A stretch of DNA of 64,000 nt from Methylobacterium persicinum (GTDB taxonomy: Bacteria > Pseudomonadota > Alphaproteobacteria > Rhizobiales > Beijerinckiaceae): assembly GCF_022179525.1 (NCBI RefSeq), contig NZ_BPQX01000011.1, positions 272,711 to 336,710 of the forward strand, in the 5' to 3' direction. Numbering within the stretch: the stretch's first letter is position 1; each line of letters opens with the position of its first letter. Positions 16,009-23,421 of this stretch are shown here, piece after piece. Both the position numbers and the translations under genes were made by a program. A model generated the notes under the pieces. That model worked only from the letters and a program-made list of their open reading frames with translations, had not been told where the DNA came from and made no database searches.

Positions 16009-17576
16009 GCACGCCCGATCATCCCACGACCGGGCCCGTCGCCGGCGACCATCTCGTCTTCGTCACCGGCCGCCTCGCCCGGCCGCGGCTGGAGAAGATC
16101 GCCGCGAGCCTCCCCGATCGTTTCCGCTGGAGCATTGCGGATGCCGGCGTGAAGGTCGCCGCGCTGATGACCGAAGAGATCATCAAGCGCCGGATCGAGC
16201 TTCCCGAGGGCGCGACCCGGATCATCCTGCCGGGCCGCTGCCGGGCAAACCCGGACGCCCTCGCCGCCCATTTCGGCCTGCCCGTCGAGCGGGGCCCCGA
16301 CGAGATCGTCGACCTGCCGGCCTGGCTCGGCCTGTCCGGACGCACCCTCGACCTGTCGGGCTACGACGTGCGGATCTTCTCCGAGATCGTCGATGCCTCG
16401 AAGATGACGCCGGAGCAGATCCTGGCCAAGGGGCTCAGCCTCGCCGCCAAGGGCGCCGACGTGATCGACCTCGGGGGCCTGCCGGACACCCCCTTCCCCC
16501 ATCTCGAGGCGTCGGTGAGGGCGCTGAAGGGCGCGGGGCTGAAGGTCAGCGTCGATTCCTTTTCCCGCGACGAACTTTCCCGGGGCGCGAAGGCGGGGGC
16601 CGACTTCCTCCTCAGCCTCAACGAGGACACCCTCGACCTCGCCTTCGAGACCGGCGCAGTGCCGGTCCTCGTGCCGACGAGGCCCGACGACCTGCCCTCC
16701 CTCGACCGGGCGATCACCCGGATGCGGGAGGCCGGGCGGCCATTCCTGGCGGATCCGATCCTGGAGCCGATCCACCACGGCCTCGTGGATTCCATCGCCC
16801 GCTACCGGGAGACCCGCGCCCGCTGGCCCGACATCGAGATGATGATGGGCACCGGCAACCTCACTGAACTCACGGAGGCCGACAGCCTCGGCGTCACCGC
16901 CCTGCTGATGGGGATGTGTTCGGAGCTGGCAATCCGCAACGTGCTCATCGTCCAGGTCTCGAACCACACCCGCCGCACGGTGGAGGAGCACGATGCCGCC
17001 CGGCGGGTGATGTACGCCGCGAAGGGCGATGCGGCCCTGCCCAAGGGCTACGGGCGGGCGCTGCTGTCCCTCCACGACAAGCGCCCCTTCGTGCAGACCC
17101 CGGAAGAGCTCGCCCTGGCCGCCGCCGAGGTCCGCGACCCGAACTACCGGATCGCCGTGGCCGAGGACGGGATCCACGTCTACAACCGCGACATCCACAG
17201 GGTCGGCACCGACGCGATGGCCTTCTTTCCGGATCTCGACGTTCAGAGCGACGGGGCCCATGCCTTCTACCTCGGCGCGGAACTCGCCAAGGCAGAGACG
17301 GCGTGGCGGCTCGGCAAGCGTTACGTGCAGGACGAGCCCCTCGACTGGGGGTCGGCCGCCGACGCGCCGGACGAGGACACCACCGCCTTCAAGAAGGCCG
17401 GCCATACCAAGCATTCCGGTCCCGGCGCGCCGCCACCGGGCACCCGCGACGCCCGCGCGCCCGAGCGGGACGCGGTTGCACCGGAGACGATCTCCGCCAC
17501 GCAGGCCGACCCCGAGCCGCCGCGCTCGCAGCCGCGGCTCGTCTGCGGCCGCGTCGTCCCCGCCGACGAGGCGTGA
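16005..17576 (+). CDS. Dihydropteroate-synthase-like protein (DUF6513), MfnF-like
   Basis: 523 residues. An N-terminal domain (FVTGRLARPRLEKIAASL, IILPGRCRANPDALAAHFG) precedes a TIM-barrel dihydropteroate-synthase-like domain: YDVRIFSEIVDASKMTPEQIL, KGADVIDLGGLPDTPFP, LKVSVDSFSRDEL, MMMGTGNLTELTEADSLGVTALLMGM. The tail from about residue 450 is low-complexity and Pro/Ala-rich. Methanogen MfnF, which joins the furan pyrophosphate to tyramine, is also DHPS-like, so coupling in methylofuran synthesis is the best guess. An earlier view ties such proteins to tetrahydromethanopterin synthesis. The start overlaps the mfnE stop. Confidence 0.75.
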   Translation: MSTPDHPTTGPVAGDHLVFVTGRLARPRLEKIAASLPDRFRWSIADAGVKVAALMTEEIIKRRIELPEGATRIILPGRCRANPDALAAHFGLPVERGPDEIVDLPAWLGLSGRTLDLSGYDVRIFSEIVDASKMTPEQILAKGLSLAAKGADVIDLGGLPDTPFPHLEASVRALKGAGLKVSVDSFSRDELSRGAKAGADFLLSLNEDTLDLAFETGAVPVLVPTRPDDLPSLDRAITRMREAGRPFLADPILEPIHHGLVDSIARYRETRARWPDIEMMMGTGNLTELTEADSLGVTALLMGMCSELAIRNVLIVQVSNHTRRTVEEHDAARRVMYAAKGDAALPKGYGRALLSLHDKRPFVQTPEELALAAAEVRDPNYRIAVAEDGIHVYNRDIHRVGTDAMAFFPDLDVQSDGAHAFYLGAELAKAETAWRLGKRYVQDEPLDWGSAADAPDEDTTAFKKAGHTKHSGPGAPPPGTRDARAPERDAVAPETISATQADPEPPRSQPRLVCGRVVPADEA

Positions 17577-17580
17577 GGCG

Positions 17581-18189
17581 ATGCCGCTGATCCTCGAGAC
17601 GATCGTCACCACGGTCTCGCCCGGAGGCGCGCTCCACCTCGTGCCCTTCGGCCTGATCCGGGAGGACGGTGTCGCGGAAGCGGAGGCCTATGTCCTGGCC
17701 CCCTTCCGGCCCTCGCCCACCATCGAGAACCTGACCGCAAGCCCGTTCTTCGCGGCCTCCAGCCCCCGGGACATCCGGGTGATCGCCGGGGCCGTCACCG
17801 GGCGCCGGGACTGGCCGACCGAGCCCTGCGCGGCGATCCCGGGACGCCGGCTGGCGGACAGCTTCGGCCATGCCGAGTTCGAGGTGGTGGCGGTGGAGGA
17901 CGATCCTAAGCGCCCCCGATACCGGACCCACATCCGCCATCTGGCTGCGCATGCGCCCTTCATCGGCTACAACCGGGCCCAGGCCGCCGTCGTGGAAGCG
18001 GCGGTGCTGTCGACCCGGCTGCACATGCTGGATCCGGAGAAGATCCTGAGCGAAATGACCTATCTCGCCATCGCGATCGGCAAGACGGCCGGTCCGCGGG
18101 AGCGCGAGGCCTGGGACTGGATCGAGGACAAGGTCGCCGCGGCCCTGGGGCCGGACGCCCGCATCCTCGGCCGGGTGAACCGCGCGTAG
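17581..18189 (+). CDS. DUF447 family protein, likely flavin-fold, C1-carrier synthesis context
   Basis: 202 residues, matching the DUF447 family shared by methanogens and H4MPT-using methylotrophs; solved members have a split-barrel flavin-binding fold. Visible blocks are MPLILETIVTTV at the start, HLVPFGLIREDG, FRPSPTIENL, HAPFIGYNRAQAAVVEAAVLSTRL and IGKTAGPREREAWDWIEDKV. The gene begins 4 bases after the DHPS-like gene, so it belongs to the same operon. Its reaction has not been established as far as I know, and its constant company with mfn-type genes makes it a candidate missing step in methylofuran or methanopterin synthesis. Confidence 0.8.
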   Translation: MPLILETIVTTVSPGGALHLVPFGLIREDGVAEAEAYVLAPFRPSPTIENLTASPFFAASSPRDIRVIAGAVTGRRDWPTEPCAAIPGRRLADSFGHAEFEVVAVEDDPKRPRYRTHIRHLAAHAPFIGYNRAQAAVVEAAVLSTRLHMLDPEKILSEMTYLAIAIGKTAGPREREAWDWIEDKVAAALGPDARILGRVNRA

Positions 18190-18207
18190 CGGGAGGAGAG
18201 AGCGGAT

Positions 18208-18741
18208 ATGAGAAAAATCACCCTGGCGACGGCGGCCGTCGCCGCGCTTGTGGCGGTCACCGCGCAGGCGCACGGGCCGACGCGGCGCAAGGTCTCCGAG
18301 TCGATCGAGATCAACGCCCCCGCCGACAAGGTCTGGGCCGTGGTCGGCGACTGGAAAGATGCCAGCTGGCTGGAGAACGTCACCAAGACGGAGACCCAGG
18401 GCGACGATCCGTCGAAGTCCAAGCGTGTCCTGACGCTGAAGAACGGCGACACGATCAACGAGACCGGCGGCAAATATAAGCCGGACGACAAGCTGTTCAT
18501 GTTCTACATCGACAAGGTCGATGTGAAGGACCTTCCTGCCAACGACTATTCCGGCACCATCACCGTTGAGCCGGCGGGCGACGGCAAGTCGAAGGTGGAA
18601 TGGAAGTCGGCCTTCTACCGCGGCTACATGAACAACGATCCGCCGCCGGACCTGAACGACGAGGCGTCCGAGAAGGGCGTGAGCAATTGGGTGAAGGCCA
18701 GCTTGCAGAACCTGAAGAGCAAGGTCGAGAAGGGCTCTTGA
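18208..18741 (+). CDS. Periplasmic SRPBCC protein, MxaD-like
   Basis: 177 residues with signal peptide MRKITLATAAVAALVAVTAQA, then a START/Bet v1-like (SRPBCC) domain: RRKVSESIEINAPADKVWAVVGDWKDASWL, GDTINETGGKYKPDDKLF and YSGTITVEPAGDGKSKVEWKSAFYRGY. Size and export match MxaD, which aids methanol dehydrogenase-cytochrome interaction in the mxa system, but no mxaF or xoxF is in this window, so the assignment is by family. It lies 18 bp after the DUF447 gene and its stop overlaps the TTG of the next gene (TTGA). Confidence 0.75.
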   Translation: MRKITLATAAVAALVAVTAQAHGPTRRKVSESIEINAPADKVWAVVGDWKDASWLENVTKTETQGDDPSKSKRVLTLKNGDTINETGGKYKPDDKLFMFYIDKVDVKDLPANDYSGTITVEPAGDGKSKVEWKSAFYRGYMNNDPPPDLNDEASEKGVSNWVKASLQNLKSKVEKGS

Positions 18742-19706
18742 GCCGTCCTCGCTTGAGCCCGGCGCCCGCCGCCGGGCTTCTGGCCTTGATCGCGTCCCTC
18801 GTGCCGGCCTCCGCAGGGCCGGCGCGGGAGGCCATCGTGACGGTGCAATTGGCGAATGCCGTCGAGGTGATCGACCTCGCCGCCGACAGGGTCGTGCGCC
18901 GCATCCCCGTGGACGGGGCGCCGGCGGGAATCGCCCTGTCGCCGGACCGGAGCCGGGCCTACGTGACCCGGCCCGAGGGCCACGGCCTCGCCGTCCTCGA
19001 CCTCGATGCCGGCACGGTGCTGACGGAGATCCCCCTTCCCGGCGGCCCCCTCGGTGTGGCGGCGGACCCCCGTGGCGGCAAAGTCTACGTTGCGGACTGG
19101 TACGGCAGCCGCATCTTCGTCCTCACCGAACGGGACGGCGCCCTCACCGCCGACGGCGAGATCGCCGTCGGCCGCTCGCCCTCCGGCATCGCCGTCAGCC
19201 CGGACGGGAAGACCCTCTACGTCGCCAACCGCGAGGCCGACACGGTCTCCGTGGTGGATGCGAGCACTCGGCGGGAAACGGCGGTCATCCCCGTGGGGCA
19301 CCACCCCTTCGGCATCACCCTCGATGCCGCGGCCGGCCGGGCCTACACCGCCAATGTCACGGGCGACGACGTGTCGGTGATCGATGTGGCGGCGGGGAAG
19401 GAGGTCGGCCGGGTCCCCACCGGAAAGCGGCCGTATGTCGTGGCTCTCCTGAACGGGCGCGGCTTCGTCACCAACCAGTATGCGGACAGCGTCACCGCCT
19501 TCGATCTCGCGACGCTCAAGCCCCTGGCCGAGATCGATGTCGGCGACCATCCGGAGGGAATCGCCGCCGATCCGGCGACGAACCGGCTCTACGTGGCCGA
19601 CTGGGGCGACAACCGGCTCACGGTGATCGACGCGGGAAGCCTCAAGACCGTGGAAAAGGTTGCCACCGGCAACGGCCCCCGAGCCTTCGGCGATTTCCTG
19701 CGCTGA
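18738..19706 (+). CDS. Exported YVTN beta-propeller protein
   Basis: About 322 residues. A hydrophobic leader (APAAGLLALIASLVPASAG) is followed by about seven blades with motifs such as VEVIDLAADRVVRRIPVDG, KVYVADWYGSR, VSVVDASTRRETAVIPVG and RLYVADWGDNRLTVID. No ATG fits. TTG at 18738 overlapping the previous stop (TTGA) is preferred, with another TTG at 18753 as alternative. It resembles the LutB propeller at 11605-12588 in size and blade motif and is probably a paralogue. Translational coupling to the MxaD-like protein suggests a shared periplasmic role; partners are unknown. Confidence 0.78.
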   Translation: MSRPRLSPAPAAGLLALIASLVPASAGPAREAIVTVQLANAVEVIDLAADRVVRRIPVDGAPAGIALSPDRSRAYVTRPEGHGLAVLDLDAGTVLTEIPLPGGPLGVAADPRGGKVYVADWYGSRIFVLTERDGALTADGEIAVGRSPSGIAVSPDGKTLYVANREADTVSVVDASTRRETAVIPVGHHPFGITLDAAAGRAYTANVTGDDVSVIDVAAGKEVGRVPTGKRPYVVALLNGRGFVTNQYADSVTAFDLATLKPLAEIDVGDHPEGIAADPATNRLYVADWGDNRLTVIDAGSLKTVEKVATGNGPRAFGDFLR

Positions 19707-19731
19707 ACGCTCGAAAGAGGGTCGGGCATCC

Positions 19732-19942
19732 AAGGCGGCTTCCCTTCTCCCCGTCTTGCGAGGAGAGGGCCGCGACGACCCCGTCGTCGGCGCGGCGAGG
19801 CGGCAGCCGGGGGTGAGGGCGGGGATGCCGGAGGAGTCTCGTCCGTCCGGCCCCCTCACCGCCGCTCCGGCTTCGCCTTCGCTCCCCACGGACACGACAA
19901 GGCGTCCGTGGGCCTCTCCCCGCAGGCGGGGAGAGGGGAACC
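19732..19942. repeat. Extragenic inverted repeats, CTCCCC...GGGGAG family
   Basis: The 236-bp gap after the propeller gene holds nested inverted repeats. CCTCTCCCCG (19913-19922) pairs with CGGGGAGAGG (19927-19936), and CCCACGGAC (19885-19893) pairs with GTCCGTGGG (19904-19912). A related element lies at 157-226. It separates convergent genes and may terminate both. Confidence 0.6.
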
Positions 19943-20146
19943 CTACCCCTCGGCGTGGCGCTGCGGCGCCCGGCGATAGGCGGCCCGGGCGGCGACGAGG
20001 GCGCTCCCGTATTGGAGGACGCTGTTCTCGCAGAGGATCTGCGGGCCGAGATGCGCCTCCAGCAGCCACCGCGTCGCGGCGTTGAGCAACATCAGCGTGA
20101 GGCAGAAAGCGGCGGCGGCGAGGAGCGTGGCGACGAATTCCGGCAT
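19943..20146 (-). CDS. Small single-span membrane protein
   Basis: 67 residues. MPEFVATLLAAAAFCLTLMLLNAATRWLLEAHLGPQ gives one membrane helix near the N terminus, followed by a short basic tail (AARAAYRRAPQRHAEG). The start at 20146 is chosen as the Met opening the hydrophobic segment; the longer frame to 20266 has no membrane character upstream. The family is not recognised. It lies downstream of the hydrolase-like gene on the same strand, 97 bp apart. Confidence 0.5.
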   Translation of the reverse strand: MPEFVATLLAAAAFCLTLMLLNAATRWLLEAHLGPQILCENSVLQYGSALVAARAAYRRAPQRHAEG

Positions 20147-20232
20147 GGCGCGTCCCCTTCGGTGCGCGTTCACGCACGGTCGGCGCAGGCCGCCGTGCCG
20201 GCAAAGCTTAGCAAAGCCTGGGCCAGTAGCCA

Positions 20233-20243
20233 GGGGGGGGGGG
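20233..20243. repeat. 11-base G homopolymer next to the hydrolase-like stop codon
   Basis: Eleven consecutive G (C on the coding strand) directly follow the TGA of the minus-strand gene at 20244. It is the longest homopolymer I noticed in the window. Slippage here would not change the protein, since it lies after the stop. Confidence 0.9.
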
Positions 20244-21389
20244 TCAGTGCCGGCCCACCTCGGCACCGTTCGCCACGGCCGGAGCCTTTGTCGGCTTGGG
20301 AACCTCCACCGCGAGGCGCTTCACCGGCCAGCCGTCGCTCCACCGCTCCATATCCGCAAGACGCGGGTTGCCCTTCAACGACACGGCGTCCGCCCCCGAG
20401 AAGGCCGCGGCCGCGGCGAGGTCGAAAGTCTTCCAGAAACCGAGATAGTCGAGGGCGTCGGCCCGGGCGATGTTGATCTGCGAGACCAGCGTCTGCTGTT
20501 CGCCGGTGAGGGCCATCTCGGCCGACCAGCGGAACGGCGGGGGCTTGGGCGCATCCTTGGGTTCGGGCGGCATCTTGATCGCCCCCGCGTCGAAGGCGGT
20601 ATCGAGGCCGGCGGGCGCGGCAAGGGTGGCGGTCAGGGCGGGGAAGCCGTGGTCGTCGGACAGGGCGCGGACGAAGAGCTTGCGCTCGGAGGGGACGGCG
20701 CTCGCCTCGCGCAGGAGCCGGCGCGAGGCGAGGTCGGCCGCGCGGGCATCCTTGTCGCCGACCATCGCGACGATCAGAGTCTCCGGGGCGATCCTGTCCA
20801 GGCCGTCCAGGGGGATGCCGCGGGACTTCGGCCCGCTGGCGATGCCGCCGGGCGTCGCCGCGAAGATCAGCTTCGGAACGGGCGAACCTTCCTTCGCGGC
20901 CGATGCGGCGAGGTCCATTGCCAGGGGCGCCCCGGCGAGGTGGCCGATCATCGCGACGCGCCCGGTATCGGGCTTCGCCTCCTGGTCCCCGGCGATCTCC
21001 GTGAAGGCGGCCTTGACCAGCGCCTCGGCCACAGCAGGCGCGTCGGAGGGTTTGGTCCGGTTCACTTCCTGGAAGCGGGGGAACAGCACGAGCCAGCCCT
21101 GCCGGGCGAGATGGTCGATCCAGGCGCCGTAGCTCTGCGGGTTCACCGCCCCCCACCCGTGAAGGAAGACCGCCACGGGCCGGCCGGCCTCAGGCGCGGA
21201 TCCGGCGGCATAGAAGGCGTAGGTCGGCGCGCTCGGGCGGCCCAAAGCCCGCTTCACGATCGTCACCTTGCGATCCCCGACGCCGCCAGGCCCTTCGCTG
21301 GGCTGGGCAGGAGGGCTGGCCGCCTGGGCAGCGCACGAAGCAGCCACGAAGGCCGCAGCGAGCGTCGCACGGAGGACTTTCAAACGCAT
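20244..21389 (-). CDS. Exported alpha/beta-hydrolase-like protein lacking the usual nucleophile
   Basis: 381 residues with signal peptide MRLKVLRATLAAAFVAASCAAQA. The alpha/beta-hydrolase core shows the oxyanion strand VAVFLHGWGAVNPQSYG and the nucleophile elbow VAMIGHLAGAPLA, where the usual G-H-S-x-G is G-H-L-A-G (codon CTC). The catalytic serine is therefore missing at the expected place. A possible acid region (VGDKDARAAD) and a His (SDDHGFPAL) remain. The C-terminal 100 residues are an extra domain. It could be a pseudoenzyme, or use another residue. The start is the Met opening the signal peptide. Substrate unknown. Confidence 0.65.
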   Translation of the reverse strand: MRLKVLRATLAAAFVAASCAAQAASPPAQPSEGPGGVGDRKVTIVKRALGRPSAPTYAFYAAGSAPEAGRPVAVFLHGWGAVNPQSYGAWIDHLARQGWLVLFPRFQEVNRTKPSDAPAVAEALVKAAFTEIAGDQEAKPDTGRVAMIGHLAGAPLAMDLAASAAKEGSPVPKLIFAATPGGIASGPKSRGIPLDGLDRIAPETLIVAMVGDKDARAADLASRRLLREASAVPSERKLFVRALSDDHGFPALTATLAAPAGLDTAFDAGAIKMPPEPKDAPKPPPFRWSAEMALTGEQQTLVSQINIARADALDYLGFWKTFDLAAAAAFSGADAVSLKGNPRLADMERWSDGWPVKRLAVEVPKPTKAPAVANGAEVGRH

Positions 21390-21488
21390 GGCGGCCTCGA
21401 TCGGAAGATATCCCCAGGCCGGGTCGTACCGGTGGTTGTCCCCATAACAGATTCGCGGTGTTTGGCGATGGAGCCGGGGCGACCGGTC

Positions 21489-21683
21489 TCAGGAGGCCGC
21501 GGAGTCCGGCTGGGCACCGTCGAGCCTGTCCAGGAGCGCGAGCAGCCTTTCTGGCATCGCGTTCCCCTCCGTGTCGATGTTGTCGCGCAGCACATCGCCG
21601 ATCACCGCCGCGACCAGCCCGTCCCGGGATCGATCCCTGAAGCATCCGAGGGAGTCAGCATGGTTTTCGGCGACGACGTTCAT
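21489..21683 (-). CDS. NepR-like anti-sigma factor, small
   Basis: 64 residues ending IGDVLRDNIDTEGNAMPERLLALLDRLDGAQ, which follows the NepR core pattern: a basic/hydrophobic helix, a short acidic linker, then P-x-R-x-x-x-L-L-x-x-L-D. NepR sequesters the general-stress ECF sigma factor EcfG in Alphaproteobacteria until phosphorylated PhyR binds it. No ecfG or phyR is visible nearby, so this is probably one of the extra NepR paralogues common in Methylobacterium. The start at 21683 is the Met closest to the core; a frame to 21785 is possible. A response regulator lies upstream on the same strand. Confidence 0.6.
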   Translation of the reverse strand: MNVVAENHADSLGCFRDRSRDGLVAAVIGDVLRDNIDTEGNAMPERLLALLDRLDGAQPDSAAS

Positions 21684-21815
21684 GGCATTCGATCGGAGAC
21701 TGGATTGGCCGCTCGCGGCACGATGCGTTGAGGGAAAGTCACGAACGCGGGATCGGTCCGAAAGTTGCACGATCATCTCCCGCATTGGACCATGTCCGGC
21801 GCGCTGCCGGGCCGT

Positions 21816-22262
21816 TCACACCTGCTGCTGGAACTTGCCGGGAGGGCCGATGATCTCAGGGCCACCGGCATTCGGCGGACGTCCCGCCGCCTCCTGCACC
21901 CAGGCCAGGATGTCTTCGGCGCGCCAGGGTTTCGGGATGAACGTCGCCGACACGCGCAGGTCACTCGGCTGGTCGCCGGCATCACCGGAGGTCAGCAACA
22001 CCCGCACCCTCGGCCATGTGACACCGATGATCCGAGCGAGCTCGAACCCCCCGATGGGACCCGGCGTCCGCACGTCCGAAAAGACGACGCTCACCTCATC
22101 CGCCCGGTCGTTGAGGATGGACAGGGCCCGGTCGGCGGTTTCTGCCTCGATGACCGTAAAGCCGGTATCCTCCAGCAAAGTGGCCGCGAGAAAGCGCTCG
22201 TCGGGCTGATCCTCCACGACGAGAATGACGGGCTTTCGTCCAGGCTGTCGCGCGTCGCTCAT
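21816..22262 (-). CDS. Single-domain response regulator
   Basis: 148 residues, a CheY-like receiver. VILVVEDQPDERFLAATLL supplies the acidic pocket, VSVVFSDVRTPGPIGG the phospho-acceptor Asp, VRVLLTSGD the conserved Ser/Thr, and ATFIPKPW the invariant Lys-Pro. There is no output domain; about 25 Gly/Pro-rich residues follow. It is upstream of the NepR-like gene by 132 bp on the same strand. Many Rhizobiales have such receivers in stress signalling. The partner kinase is not in the window. Confidence 0.85.
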   Translation of the reverse strand: MSDARQPGRKPVILVVEDQPDERFLAATLLEDTGFTVIEAETADRALSILNDRADEVSVVFSDVRTPGPIGGFELARIIGVTWPRVRVLLTSGDAGDQPSDLRVSATFIPKPWRAEDILAWVQEAAGRPPNAGGPEIIGPPGKFQQQV

Positions 22263-22464
22263 CGAGCCGCTTATCCACTAGGTCTGAACGGCGGACGCGG
22301 CGATCGGTTCATCGAAAGGTTCGTCGCACCCACCGGACCCGCGCAGGCACAGATCCTCCCTGCTTCATCGCACACTCGACTGCATAGGGCCGTGTCATTC
22401 CGAACACAGCAGACGTGGAACGCCTGGACGACTTTGTGGCAGCCAAGTGCAGAACTGCAATCAG

Positions 22465-22497
22465 CGGGGGATGGCCGCTTATAGCAGTGATCCCCCG
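22465..22497 (-). terminator. Candidate terminator after the dienelactone hydrolase gene
   Basis: CGGGGGAT (22465-22472) and ATCCCCCG (22490-22497) are perfect 8-bp arms with a 17-base loop directly downstream of the stop at 22498. No T-run is present, as in many high-GC terminators. Confidence 0.55.
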
Positions 22498-23367
22498 TTA
22501 GACGCCGTGCGCCTTGAGGAAGGCCAGCGCCCGCCGCCAGCCGTCCTCGGCCGCGTCTTTCCGGTAGCTCGGGCGGTAGTCGGCGTGGAACCCGTGGGGG
22601 GCCTCGGGATAAACCACGAGTTCGACGCTCTTGCCCGCGGCCTTGGCCGCATCCCGGGCCTCCTCCACCGACGCCACCGGGATCCCCGTATCCGCCCCGC
22701 CATAGAGGGCAAGGAGCGGTGCGTGGATCTCGCCCGCCACGTCGCCGGCAGTCCGCGGCTGGATCGCCGTCCGCTCGCCACCGACAGGACCGTACCAGGC
22801 CACAGCCGCCTTCAGATCGGTCCGGTGCGCGTCATAGAGCCAGACCGCCCGGCCGCCCCGGCACCATCCCATCACGGCGAGGCGTCCGGCATCGCCCTTC
22901 GCGGCGGTGGTCGCCCAGGCGACGGTCGCGTCGAGGTCGCCGATCCACTGCGCGTCGGGCGTCTTGGAGATCACCTCGGAGATGATCTGCTTCACGTCTG
23001 TCATCTTGGAGAGGTCGCCTTGGCGGGCGTAGAGTTCCGGCGCCACGGCGCAGTAGCCAGCCTTGGCGAGGCGGCGGCAGATGTCCTTGATGTACTCGTG
23101 GACCCCGAAGATCTCTTCGACGACGAGGACCACCGGGAACGGGCCCTCGCCCTTCGGCACGGCCCTGTAGGCGGGCATCGGCCCGTCGCCCGCCGGGATC
23201 GCCACCTCCCCGGCCTCGATCCCCTCGGCATCGGTGTGGATCACCTGCGCCTCGACGCGGGTCGTGGCCAGCGTCAGGCCGCTCATCAGGCTCGTCATCA
23301 CGAAGCCCCGCCGCGACAGGTGCGACGGAATGAGACCGTCGAGACCGGCATTGTCATCATCCCGCAT
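22498..23367 (-). CDS. Dienelactone hydrolase family protein, Tat-exported
   Basis: 289 residues. The N terminus SRRGFVMTSLMSGLTLATTRVEA has a twin-arginine motif and hydrophobic stretch, so Tat export is expected. The hydrolase domain has LVVEEIFGVHEYIKDICRRLA, the cysteine nucleophile in AVMGWCRGGR, an acid near LLALYGGADTG, and the His in PEAPHGFHADYRPSY, completing a Cys-Asp-His triad as in carboxymethylenebutenolidases. It may cleave lactones in the periplasm, but the substrate is unknown. A hairpin follows the stop. It is 54 bp downstream of the YihY gene on the same strand and may be cotranscribed. Confidence 0.85.
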   Translation of the reverse strand: MRDDDNAGLDGLIPSHLSRRGFVMTSLMSGLTLATTRVEAQVIHTDAEGIEAGEVAIPAGDGPMPAYRAVPKGEGPFPVVLVVEEIFGVHEYIKDICRRLAKAGYCAVAPELYARQGDLSKMTDVKQIISEVISKTPDAQWIGDLDATVAWATTAAKGDAGRLAVMGWCRGGRAVWLYDAHRTDLKAAVAWYGPVGGERTAIQPRTAGDVAGEIHAPLLALYGGADTGIPVASVEEARDAAKAAGKSVELVVYPEAPHGFHADYRPSYRKDAAEDGWRRALAFLKAHGV

Positions 23368-23421
23368 ATCAACCCTCGGTTGTCCTCGTGACGAAGGGCT
23401 AGCCGGCCCGGGCGGGTGCGG

